Source: Flavobacteriaceae bacterium
Lineage (GTDB): Bacteria > Bacteroidota > Bacteroidia > Flavobacteriales > Flavobacteriaceae
Direction of reading: 5' to 3'
Length of the DNA stretch: 64,000 nucleotides
Assembly: GCA_009886625.1 (NCBI GenBank)
Contig: QXZA01000004.1
Span: 38,469 to 102,468, forward strand
Of the stretch, positions 9,797 to 17,998 are shown piece by piece. The stretch's first letter is position 1, and each line of letters starts with the position of its first letter. The translations under genes and the position numbers were made by a program. Under the pieces are notes generated by a model. It did no database searches and was not told the DNA's origin. It worked only from the letters and a program-made list of their open reading frames with translations.

Positions 9797-10888
9797 ATGC
9801 ATACACCGCATTATACAAAAATTCATAATCGATTTTTACTTAACGGATTTTTTTACGATTACCAGGGATTAAAAGAGGTTGCCTATAGTTTCATCAAAGA
9901 AGGGGACTTGTTTGAGCGGTATATGGGAGATTTTTTAATGGATTGGTTAGATCAATCTGAAACAATTTATTTAGAGACTTCAGGCACCACAACTTCCCCA
10001 AAGCGAATGCTTTACAAGAAACAAGCCTTAGTTAATAGTGCGATTGCAACAGGTGATTTTTTTAATGTAAGTGTGGGTGATAAGGCCTTACATTGTCTTC
10101 CGGCCAATTTTATTGCTGGAAAAATGATGCTGATTCGCGCTATGATTTTAGGGTTTTCTTTAGACTTGGTTTCTCCTTCAAAAAACCCTTTTCACAAGAA
10201 TGAAAAAGTATATGATTTTGTGGCTATGACACCTATGCAAGCGTTCCATTCTCTACCTAATTTAAATCAAGTTAAAACATTAATAATAGGAGGTGCCTAT
10301 GTTTCCGTGGCTCTACAAAATGAGTTGATTAAACGAAATGTTAATGCATTTGAAACTTACGGAATGACCGAGACACTTTCCCATATTGCAGTTCGTTCCA
10401 TGCAAGATCCACCTTCTGAATTCACCTGTCTTTCACATGTTTCAATTTCACAAGATGCGAGAAAGTGTTTGATAATTGATTCTCCACAATTGGATGTTGA
10501 AAATCTAATCACTAATGACGAGGTTGAATTTCTTGATAAAAACCGCTTTCGATTAATTGGGAGAGTTGATTATGTGATCAACTCTGGTGGAGTGAAACTC
10601 CATCCTGAACAGATTGAACGAAAATTATCTGAACTACTTTCATTGCATTATTTTATAACGAGTTTACCCGATGCAATTTTGGGTCAGAAAGTAGTTTTGG
10701 TTTTGGTAGAAAATGAAGATTTGCATACCAATGGTTTAATTAATCAGCTCAAGGAAGCCGATAATTTGTCTCCTTATGAAATCCCAAAAACAATTATCTT
10801 TCACCAAGATTTTGTACAAACCCATAGTGGTAAAATTAAACGAGAAAAAACATTGGATCAAAAGCCAACACGGATTTTAGACCTGTAA
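9797..10888 (+). CDS. menE: o-Succinylbenzoate-CoA ligase MenE
   Basis: Adenylate-forming enzyme that activates o-succinylbenzoate to its CoA thioester for MenB. At 363 residues it is much shorter than the roughly 450-480 of E. coli or Bacillus MenE; from memory this compact form is usual in Bacteroidota. Visible motifs are the P-loop TSGTTTSPK (61-69), YGMTETLSHIA near 192, GRVDYVINSGGVKLHPEQIE near 255, and the C-terminal catalytic lysine region SGKIKREK. It is the last gene of the operon and ends inside the 3' end of the convergent carboxylase gene. Confidence 0.93.
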   Translation: MHTPHYTKIHNRFLLNGFFYDYQGLKEVAYSFIKEGDLFERYMGDFLMDWLDQSETIYLETSGTTTSPKRMLYKKQALVNSAIATGDFFNVSVGDKALHCLPANFIAGKMMLIRAMILGFSLDLVSPSKNPFHKNEKVYDFVAMTPMQAFHSLPNLNQVKTLIIGGAYVSVALQNELIKRNVNAFETYGMTETLSHIAVRSMQDPPSEFTCLSHVSISQDARKCLIIDSPQLDVENLITNDEVEFLDKNRFRLIGRVDYVINSGGVKLHPEQIERKLSELLSLHYFITSLPDAILGQKVVLVLVENEDLHTNGLINQLKEADNLSPYEIPKTIIFHQDFVQTHSGKIKREKTLDQKPTRILDL

Positions 10889-12505
10889 AACTCCCATGTT
10901 AAATTTGTCTTGACTGGGAGTGTTATTGGCAATTTCTATTCCCATACTTATCCAAGAGCGAGTTTCTTCGGGTTGAATTATTGCATCAACCCAAAGTTGT
11001 GAAGCCGCATGAAGAATGTCTGTTTTTTCATCATAACGCTTTTGAATTTTTTCTCTAAGTATGGCTTCTTTCTTATCATCAATTGGAGTTTCAGATTTTT
11101 TAACAGAAGCTTTTTCGATTTGAAATAAAACATTAGCCGCTTGTGATCCTCCCATCACTGCCAGTTTTGCTGTCGGCCAAGCCAACATAAATCGTGGGTC
11201 ATAGGCTTTTCCGCACATGGCGTAGTTTCCAGCACCGAAGGAATTTCCAATGATAATTGTAAATTTTGGTACAACAGAGTTTGCAACGGCATTGACCATT
11301 TTGGCTCCGTCTTTTATAATTCCACCATGTTCTGCTTTACTTCCTACCATGAATCCAGTGACATCTTGAAGAAAAACTAAAGGGATGTTTTTTTGGTTGC
11401 AATTGGCTATGAATCGGGTGGCTTTGTCTGCTGCATCCCCATAAATGACACCCCCAAATTGCATTTCCCCTGTTTTGCTTTTTACAACTTTACGTTGGTT
11501 TGCAATAATTCCTACAGACCAACCCTCAATTTTTGCATAGGTTGTAATTAAGGTTTGACCGTACTCTTTTTTGTATTCATCCATAGAGTTCTCATCAGTA
11601 ATTCGATCAAGAACCTCGTAGGTGTTATAAGGTTGTGCTCTGGACTTTGGAAGCACATTATAAAGAGAGAGTGAATCAAATTTAGGTGCTTTGGTAGGTG
11701 TGCGTTGAAAACCTGCTTTAGGCCGATCACCGATTTTTTCTATTAAACTTCTAATCTTTTTTAAGGCTGCTGGATCATCTTTAACTTTATAGTCTGTGAC
11801 ACCACTGATTCCACTATGTGTATCGGCTCCTCCAAGAAGTTCATTTTCCACATCTTCTCCAATGGCAGCTTTCACTAAATAACTTCCAGCAAGAAATATA
11901 CTTCCTGTTTTTTCTACGATAATGGCTTCATCAGACATAATGGGTAAATAGGCTCCTCCAGCTACACAACTTCCCATGATGGCAGCAATTTGAACAATAC
12001 CCATACTACTCATTTTGGCGTTATTTCTGAAAATACGGCCAAAGTCATCTTTATCTGCAAAAATCTGATCTTGAAGAGGAAGATAAATCCCGGCGCTGTC
12101 TACCAAATAAATTATTGGAATCTTGTTCTCCATTGCAATTTCTTGTGCACGTAAGTTCTTTTTTGCAGTCATAGGAAACCATGCCCCAGCTTTTACTGTT
12201 GGATCATTAGCAACAATAACACATCGTTTTTTGGAGACATGAGCAATCACAACAATTACTCCGGCGGCAGGACAACCTCCGTGTTCTTCATACATTTTTT
12301 CTCCAGCCAAAATACCTACCTCAAAAACTTCGTCTGGATTATCTACTAATTGATTTACGCGTTCACGTGCAGAGAGTTTTCCTTTTTCATTCAACTTTTT
12401 TAGGCGTGCTTTTCCTCCACCCAACTTTATTTTACGTATTCGCTGTTGAATTTCGGCCCAGGCCATCTTCAAAGCATCTTTATTAATTTCTTCTTCCAGA
12501 TTCAT
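10877..12505 (-). CDS. Acyl-CoA carboxylase carboxyltransferase (beta) subunit
   Basis: Biotin-dependent carboxyltransferase of the propionyl-/methylcrotonyl-CoA carboxylase beta type, 542 residues with two crotonase-like halves. Visible motifs include LSARERVNQLVD near 44, GGAYLPIMSDEAI near 185, SGISGVTDY, and in the C-terminal half FLQDVTGFMVG, IIIGNSFGAGNYAMCGKAYDPRF and AWPTAKLAVMGG. The last pattern (AMCGKAY, WP) is common in methylcrotonyl-type enzymes of this phylum, but the substrate cannot be fixed from sequence. The biotin carboxylase subunit is not in the window. Minus-strand TACTTTCG lies upstream of the ATG at 12503-12505. The 3' end overlaps menE by 12 bases. Confidence 0.9.
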   Translation of the reverse strand: MNLEEEINKDALKMAWAEIQQRIRKIKLGGGKARLKKLNEKGKLSARERVNQLVDNPDEVFEVGILAGEKMYEEHGGCPAAGVIVVIAHVSKKRCVIVANDPTVKAGAWFPMTAKKNLRAQEIAMENKIPIIYLVDSAGIYLPLQDQIFADKDDFGRIFRNNAKMSSMGIVQIAAIMGSCVAGGAYLPIMSDEAIIVEKTGSIFLAGSYLVKAAIGEDVENELLGGADTHSGISGVTDYKVKDDPAALKKIRSLIEKIGDRPKAGFQRTPTKAPKFDSLSLYNVLPKSRAQPYNTYEVLDRITDENSMDEYKKEYGQTLITTYAKIEGWSVGIIANQRKVVKSKTGEMQFGGVIYGDAADKATRFIANCNQKNIPLVFLQDVTGFMVGSKAEHGGIIKDGAKMVNAVANSVVPKFTIIIGNSFGAGNYAMCGKAYDPRFMLAWPTAKLAVMGGSQAANVLFQIEKASVKKSETPIDDKKEAILREKIQKRYDEKTDILHAASQLWVDAIIQPEETRSWISMGIEIANNTPSQDKFNMGVLQV

Positions 12506-12592
12506 ATTTTCTCAATGAGTTACGAAAGTACTAAAATTCTATAGGTAACTTTTTAAAATTTTATTCGATATTTGTTGCTTACAAATAATCAA

Positions 12593-12772
12593 ATGGGATT
12601 AAACAAGAATAAGATAATGGGATATGTTGCATTGATAATGGCCGTTCTAGGTAGTGCACTTATCTTGGTGGGAGTATTGAAGTACCCTGAGTATGCCATA
12701 GGGTTTTCAATTGCAGGAGTTGGATTTTATGCACTGGCATGGGCTTTTAACGCATTAAGAGGACGCATTTAG
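12593..12772 (+). CDS. CAL67264-family small membrane protein
   Basis: Protein of 59 residues with two hydrophobic helices separated by KYPEY. I recognise the pattern MGLNKN...GFSIAGVGFYALAWAFNALRGR as the small family named after Gramella locus CAL67264. Its function is unknown. The ATG at 12593 is preferred over the in-frame TTG at 12572 because family members begin MGLNKN. It is separated by 2 bases from ettA and probably co-transcribed with it. Confidence 0.8.
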   Translation: MGLNKNKIMGYVALIMAVLGSALILVGVLKYPEYAIGFSIAGVGFYALAWAFNALRGRI

Positions 12773-12774
12773 TT

Positions 12775-14469
12775 ATGTCAGACGATAAGAAAGTAATTTT
12801 CTCAATGTCGGGGGTAAGTAAAACTTACACAAACGCCAATCAACCTGTTTTAAAAAATATTTATCTCAGTTTTTTTTACGGAGCAAAAATTGGGATACTT
12901 GGACTTAATGGTTCTGGGAAATCAACCTTGCTAAAGATTATTGCAGGGATTGATAAGAGTTTCCAAGGAGATGTGGTTTTCTCTCAAGATTATAGTGTTG
13001 GATATTTGGAGCAAGAACCCCAAATGGATGAAGAGAAAACTGTTTTAGAAATTGTAAAAGAAGGCGCTGCTACAACTGTAACAATTCTAGATGAATACAA
13101 CAGTATCAATGATCAATTTAGTTTGCCAGAAGTCTATGAAGATGCAGATAAGATGCAAAAACTTATGGATCGTCAGGCTGTTTTACAAGATCAAATTGAT
13201 GCTTCTAATGCCTGGGAGTTGGATACTCAGTTGGAAATTGCAATGGATGCATTACGAACACCTCCTGGAGATCAAAAGATTAGTGTTCTTTCTGGGGGAG
13301 AGCGAAGACGTGTAGCTTTGTGTAGATTGTTATTAAAAAAACCTGATGTCTTATTGTTGGATGAGCCTACCAACCACTTGGATGCAGAATCGGTTCATTG
13401 GTTAGAGCACCATTTAGCACAGTATCAAGGAACTGTTATTGCGGTGACGCATGATCGTTATTTTTTAGATAATGTAGCAGGTTGGATTTTAGAATTAGAC
13501 AGGGGAGAAGGAATCCCATGGAAAGGAAATTATTCATCCTGGTTGGATCAAAAGTCAAAACGTTTAGCACAAGAACAAAAGCAAGCTTCTAAGAGACAGA
13601 AAACATTGGAGCGCGAGTTAGATTGGGTTCGAATGGCTCCAAAGGGACGCCAATCAAAACAAAAAGCACGTTTGTCTAATTACGATAAGCTAATGAGTCA
13701 AGATCAAAAGCAAGTCGATGAAAAATTAGAAATATTTATTCCTAATGGACCTCGTTTAGGGACTAATGTTATTGAAGCTTCACATGTTGCAAAGTCTTTT
13801 GGAGACAAATTACTTTATGATGATCTCAATTTCATGTTGCCTCAAGCAGGTATAGTTGGTGTTATAGGTCCCAACGGAGCTGGAAAATCTACGGTTTTTA
13901 GGATGATCATGGGAGAACAATCTCCTGATGGCGGAAGTTTTAAAGTAGGGGAAACCGTAAAACTAGCTTATGTAGATCAATCACATTCTAACATTGATCC
14001 TGAGAAAAGTATTTGGCAAAACTTTAGTGATGAACAAGAACTTATTATGTTGGGAGGAAGACAGGTGAATTCTAGAGCTTTTTTGAGTCGATTTAACTTT
14101 AGCGGTAGGGAGCAAAACAAAAAAGTAGCTTCACTTTCTGGGGGAGAACGAAATCGTTTGCATTTAGCAATGACCCTAAAAGAAGAGGGAAATGTTCTTC
14201 TTTTAGATGAGCCTACCAACGATTTGGATGTAAATACTCTCCGCGCCTTAGAAGAAGGACTTGAGAATTTTGCAGGTTGTGCCGTTGTTATCTCTCACGA
14301 TCGTTGGTTTTTAGACCGAATATGCACTCATATATTAGCTTTTGAAGGGGATTCACAGGTTTACTTTTTTGAAGGTTCTTATTCTGATTACGAAGAAAAT
14401 AAAAAGAAACGATTAGGTCAAGATTTGATGCCAAAGCGAATTCAATATCGAAAATTGACTCGAGACTAA
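12775..14469 (+). CDS. ettA: Energy-dependent translational throttle protein EttA (ABC-F)
   Basis: Soluble ABC-F ATPase of 564 residues that binds the ribosomal E site and gates the first elongation cycle according to ATP level. There are two nucleotide-binding domains: Walker A GLNGSGKST near 43 with signature LSGGERRRVALC near 167, and GPNGAGKST near 364 with LSGGERNRLHLA near 457. Both are followed by DEPTN segments. The linker between them (LDWVRMAPKGRQSKQKARLSNYDKL) is rich in basic residues, as in EttA. There is no membrane domain. It lies immediately after the CAL67264 gene, and the MFS gene converges from the other strand. Confidence 0.95.
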   Translation: MSDDKKVIFSMSGVSKTYTNANQPVLKNIYLSFFYGAKIGILGLNGSGKSTLLKIIAGIDKSFQGDVVFSQDYSVGYLEQEPQMDEEKTVLEIVKEGAATTVTILDEYNSINDQFSLPEVYEDADKMQKLMDRQAVLQDQIDASNAWELDTQLEIAMDALRTPPGDQKISVLSGGERRRVALCRLLLKKPDVLLLDEPTNHLDAESVHWLEHHLAQYQGTVIAVTHDRYFLDNVAGWILELDRGEGIPWKGNYSSWLDQKSKRLAQEQKQASKRQKTLERELDWVRMAPKGRQSKQKARLSNYDKLMSQDQKQVDEKLEIFIPNGPRLGTNVIEASHVAKSFGDKLLYDDLNFMLPQAGIVGVIGPNGAGKSTVFRMIMGEQSPDGGSFKVGETVKLAYVDQSHSNIDPEKSIWQNFSDEQELIMLGGRQVNSRAFLSRFNFSGREQNKKVASLSGGERNRLHLAMTLKEEGNVLLLDEPTNDLDVNTLRALEEGLENFAGCAVVISHDRWFLDRICTHILAFEGDSQVYFFEGSYSDYEENKKKRLGQDLMPKRIQYRKLTRD

Positions 14470-14487
14470 GTCTACTAATTTTTATTA

Positions 14488-15735
14488 TCAGTTCCAATCA
14501 AGTGTTTTTTTTCTAAACAATAGGGTTGCAATTAGCCCGATAATTGGAAAAAGAGTAAATAAAGAAAATAATTGCTTGTATTGGCTTACACCTGGATTTT
14601 CACCTAAAATATGTCCTGTAAAAAGCGACATGAAAATATCGGGAGTAAAACCAATGACAGAAATAATTCCCACCAAGGTTCCAGTAAGTTGTAGCGGTGT
14701 TTTAATTTCTTCCAACAAAGCAAAATAAAGACCTCTCATCGAATAGGTTGCTAATGCCATTAGGATAAAAATGCAAAAAGAAAGTACAAAATAGCTGTCT
14801 TCAAAATTCCCCATTCCAATTGAAAAAGAAGCAATAGCCATACAAAAAAAGCAAGGTAAAATAACTTTCGAGGGTAGAAATTGATCTGCAATCCAGCCAA
14901 TAAGCACAACAGTGATTGGGCGTGTGAATTGGATTAAAACAGCAAAATAAGTCGCGTTTTCAATACTGAATCCCCCTACATCCTTTGCATAAATCCCAAA
15001 TACCCCGGTAAGTTTATAACCGCTATATGCAGAAAGAATTAGTAACGAGTGAAAGATTATCTTTGGTTTTCTTAACAATACGAAAGCTTGCTTAAAGCTA
15101 AAATTAGTTTTAACACTATTTGTCTCTTTGTCTTTGTTGGATAATGCAAGCCAAACAAAGATTCCAATACATAATACAATGGAGGTAATGGTTATGAGGA
15201 TATATTGAAGTGTATTTTTTTTATTTTCATAGGTTATACTTGCAGCTTCTTCAGGGAAAAAATAACTCAAAATTGCAGCTCCAGTAAGGGCAATGCATGC
15301 TGCAAATAATCCTCTACCACCGTCAAGTAGACCAAACGAAAGCCCCTGATTATTTTGTGTACCCCATTGTCTCGTTGCTTTAATTAATGCGGCCCAAAAC
15401 AGAAAAATTGTTGATACTCCCCAAAGGGCATATACTATTTTAAAGATTGTAACGGAAGGAATTGACGCCATCGCAACACCTCCTAAACTTGTTAAAATTA
15501 GCGATATGGACAATAACTTTCTAGCTTCCCATTTATCAGCGATGAATCCTCCAAAAAAATAGGAAAGTAAGGCAGTAATCCCATAAAGTGCTTGAGCCTC
15601 ACCGATTTCAAAATCTGAAATTCGAAAAACATCACGTATAATGGGTTTAAAAACACGCATCACGATAAAAGGCAATAAAAAAATAGCTTCCCCTGCAATA
15701 ATCAATGCAGCCATGGAAGTGAATTTAGATTTCAC
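14488..15735 (-). CDS. MFS transporter, substrate unknown
   Basis: Inner-membrane major facilitator of 415 residues with about 12 hydrophobic segments. The loop between TM2 and TM3 reads GGFIADKWEARK, a version of the MFS motif A. Overall it resembles the YihN/hexose-phosphate-type branch, with an early FKPIIRDVFRISD segment. I cannot name a substrate. It stands alone: the GNAT gene upstream ends 52 bases away, and ettA ends 18 bases from its stop in convergent orientation without a clear terminator between them. Confidence 0.85.
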   Translation of the reverse strand: MKSKFTSMAALIIAGEAIFLLPFIVMRVFKPIIRDVFRISDFEIGEAQALYGITALLSYFFGGFIADKWEARKLLSISLILTSLGGVAMASIPSVTIFKIVYALWGVSTIFLFWAALIKATRQWGTQNNQGLSFGLLDGGRGLFAACIALTGAAILSYFFPEEAASITYENKKNTLQYILITITSIVLCIGIFVWLALSNKDKETNSVKTNFSFKQAFVLLRKPKIIFHSLLILSAYSGYKLTGVFGIYAKDVGGFSIENATYFAVLIQFTRPITVVLIGWIADQFLPSKVILPCFFCMAIASFSIGMGNFEDSYFVLSFCIFILMALATYSMRGLYFALLEEIKTPLQLTGTLVGIISVIGFTPDIFMSLFTGHILGENPGVSQYKQLFSLFTLFPIIGLIATLLFRKKTLDWN

Positions 15736-15787
15736 TTTATCAAGATAGTGTTTTTAAAAGTAAAGGCTTGAAAAGCTTTTAACTAAA

Positions 15788-16255
15788 TTAGAAACGAATT
15801 TCCATTTTAATATTCCCTCTGGCATATTTAATATAAGGATCTATAGGGACCTCAATAAAACCATATTTGCGGTACAAGTGAATAGAATTTTCGAGTTTGG
15901 TGCTAGAATATAGAATGAGTTTTTTCCAATGGTGTTGTTCTGCAAAACGAATTACAAAACGAACGATTTGATTCCCAAAACCCACTCCGCGTTGTTTAGG
16001 CGTAACGGCCATTTTACTAAACTCATAAACACCTTCTTCTTTTTTGATAAACGCAAATGTTCCAATGATTTCACTATTGAGTGAGGCCATAAATATGAAA
16101 CCTCCTGGGGTAATAATTTGATCTATTGGATTGCTTAGGACTAATTCGTCATAAGGCTCTACAACAAAAAATGATTCTAACCATTCTATATTGAGTGCTT
16201 TAAACTCTTTAGAATGTTCAGTTTCAAAAGGAATAAAATGAAGTAAATTATCCAT
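15788..16255 (-). CDS. GNAT family N-acetyltransferase
   Basis: Acetyl-CoA-dependent N-acyltransferase of 155 residues. The acetyl-CoA-binding motif A is [20 protein letters not shown] near 81-100 (Q/RxxGxG/A type). The C-terminal [11 protein letters not shown] near 128-138 is the usual motif B tail. The substrate is unknown. The start overlaps the 3' end of fumC by 8 bases, so it is probably co-translated with fumarase, but I see no functional link. Confidence 0.87.
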   Translation of the reverse strand: MDNLLHFIPFETEHSKEFKALNIEWLESFFVVEPYDELVLSNPIDQIITPGGFIFMASLNSEIIGTFAFIKKEEGVYEFSKMAVTPKQRGVGFGNQIVRFVIRFAEQHHWKKLILYSSTKLENSIHLYRKYGFIEVPIDPYIKYARGNIKMEIRF

Positions 16256-17642
16256 TACCTGTCATTTTTTCAGGACGGACCCACTCCTCAAATTCTTCTG
16301 CGGTCAAATAACCCAACGCTAGACTAGCTTCTTTTAGGGTTGTCCCTTCTTCATGGGCTTTATTTGCAATTTCTGCAGCTTTGTAATAACCTATTTTAGT
16401 ATTTAAAGCCGTAACTAACATTAGGGAGTTTTGAACCAATTCATCAATGCGTTTGTGGTTGGGCTCAATTCCTTTCGCACAATTTTCTGTAAAGCTTACA
16501 CAAGCATCTCCAAGCAATTCTGCAGATTGAAGGCAATTGGTAGCCATAACGGGCTTGAATACATTCAATTCATAATGTCCTTGAGTTCCAGCTACTGTAA
16601 TAGCTACATCATTACCCATTACTTGTGCACAGACCATGGTTAGGGCTTCACACTGAGTAGGATTTACTTTTCCTGGCATAATAGAACTTCCAGGTTCATT
16701 TGCTGGAATGATAATTTCTCCAATTCCAGAGCGAGGTCCAGAGGCCATCATTCGGATGTCATTCCCAATTTTATTTAATGAAACAGCCAATTGTTTTAAT
16801 GCGCCATGAGTCTCAACTATAGCGTCATGTGCAGCCAAGGCTTCAAATTTATTTGGGGCAGTAATGAAGGGCAGTCCAGTGAATTCAGCTATATATTGAG
16901 CAACCTTTTCGGAATAGCCTTTTGGAGTATTTATCCCTGTTCCTACTGCTGTTCCTCCCAAAGCCATTTCAGATAGATGCGCTAGGGTGTTCTTTAAAGC
17001 TTTAATTCCGTGATCTAGCTGAGACACATAACCCGAAAATTCTTGCCCTAAAGTGAGGGGAGTAGCATCCATTAAGTGGGTACGTCCAATTTTAACCACC
17101 GATTGAAAGGCTTTAGCTTTTTGATCTAAAGTATCACGTAATTGACTGATACCAGGAAGGGTAGTTTCTATGATTTTTTTATATACAGCAATATGCATTC
17201 CAGTTGGGAAGGTGTCATTTGAAGATTGTGATTTGTTGACATCATCATTTGGTGTTAATGTTTTACCTCCATCTCCTAATTGATTTCCTGCCAATACATG
17301 AGCTCTATTCGCAATGACTTCATTGACATTCATATTACTTTGAGTTCCAGACCCCGTTTGCCAGATAACCAGTGGGAACTGATCAGCGAGAGCATCTGTA
17401 AGAATTTCATCACACACTTGTGCAATTTGATCTCTCTTTTCAATACTCAATACTCCTAAGTCGTGATTCGTGTATGCAGCTGCTTTTTTTAAATAGGCAA
17501 AACCATGAATTATTTCCATGGGCATAGAAGCCGGAGTTCCAATTTTAAAGTTACTTCGAGAGCGCTCCGTTTGAGGGCCCCAGTATACATTCTTGGGTAC
17601 TTTTACTTCTCCTATAGTATCTTTTTCAATGCGGTATTCCAT
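16248..17642 (-). CDS. fumC: Fumarate hydratase class II (fumarase C)
   Basis: Iron-independent fumarase of the TCA cycle, 464 residues, aspartase/fumarase superfamily. The signature [13 protein letters not shown] with the catalytic serine loop lies near residue 318. Other landmarks are [12 protein letters not shown] near 22, [14 protein letters not shown] near 96, [17 protein letters not shown] near 183 and [10 protein letters not shown] near 225. The start MEYRIEKDT is standard. It heads a minus-strand unit with the GNAT gene. A near-consensus minus-strand -7 box (TATTTTTAC) lies within 40 bases upstream. Confidence 0.97.
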   Translation of the reverse strand: MEYRIEKDTIGEVKVPKNVYWGPQTERSRSNFKIGTPASMPMEIIHGFAYLKKAAAYTNHDLGVLSIEKRDQIAQVCDEILTDALADQFPLVIWQTGSGTQSNMNVNEVIANRAHVLAGNQLGDGGKTLTPNDDVNKSQSSNDTFPTGMHIAVYKKIIETTLPGISQLRDTLDQKAKAFQSVVKIGRTHLMDATPLTLGQEFSGYVSQLDHGIKALKNTLAHLSEMALGGTAVGTGINTPKGYSEKVAQYIAEFTGLPFITAPNKFEALAAHDAIVETHGALKQLAVSLNKIGNDIRMMASGPRSGIGEIIIPANEPGSSIMPGKVNPTQCEALTMVCAQVMGNDVAITVAGTQGHYELNVFKPVMATNCLQSAELLGDACVSFTENCAKGIEPNHKRIDELVQNSLMLVTALNTKIGYYKAAEIANKAHEEGTTLKEASLALGYLTAEEFEEWVRPEKMTGNG

Positions 17643-17766
17643 GACTTTTATTTTGAACCGTAAAAATACTCGATTTAGAAGAAAACGTTTTTATAAGTTT
17701 CAATTATTTTGAAAATAAGCTTTATGAAATATCTTAAACCGAGGTGATGGCATTCAAAAAAATATG

Positions 17767-17774
17767 TATTTTTG
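17767..17774 (+). promoter_or_regulatory. Possible -7 box for the small membrane protein gene
   Basis: TATTTTTG fits TAnnTTTG exactly and lies 18 bases upstream of the ATG at 17793. No convincing -33 TTG is placed about 20 bases before it. Confidence 0.3.
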
Positions 17775-17792
17775 TACTTCAAAACAGAAATT

Positions 17793-17966
17793 ATGTTTGA
17801 ATTTGACCAATACTTAGGTTTTCTAGCTTTTCTTTCCATACTAACCATTGGATTTTGGTTATTGATATTTTTATTGACGTTTGTTATTCCTTACTGGTTA
17901 GTAGGAGCTATAATGGAACATCTTAAATACGGAAAGAATAAAAAGAAGATTGAGAAAAGAAAATAA
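17793..17966 (+). CDS. Small membrane protein of unknown function
   Basis: Protein of 57 residues beginning MFEFDQYLGF. One long hydrophobic stretch (about residues 10-45, possibly two helices broken by IPYW) is followed by a strongly basic tail, KYGKNKKKIEKRK, which should stay in the cytoplasm. I do not recognise a family. It has its own possible promoter and a perfect terminator, which supports a real gene. The ATG at 17793 is preferred over the TTG at 17772, which overlaps the -7 box. Confidence 0.6.
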   Translation: MFEFDQYLGFLAFLSILTIGFWLLIFLLTFVIPYWLVGAIMEHLKYGKNKKKIEKRK

Positions 17967-17994
17967 AAAAAGGGGCTAATAAGCCCCTTTTTTT
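17966..17994. terminator. Bidirectional rho-independent terminator
   Basis: GGGGCT (17972-17977) pairs with AGCCCC (17982-17987) around the loop AATA, flanked by an A-run on the left and a T-run on the right. It serves the small plus-strand gene and the convergent minus-strand receptor gene. Confidence 0.85.
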
Positions 17995-17998
17995 ATGT

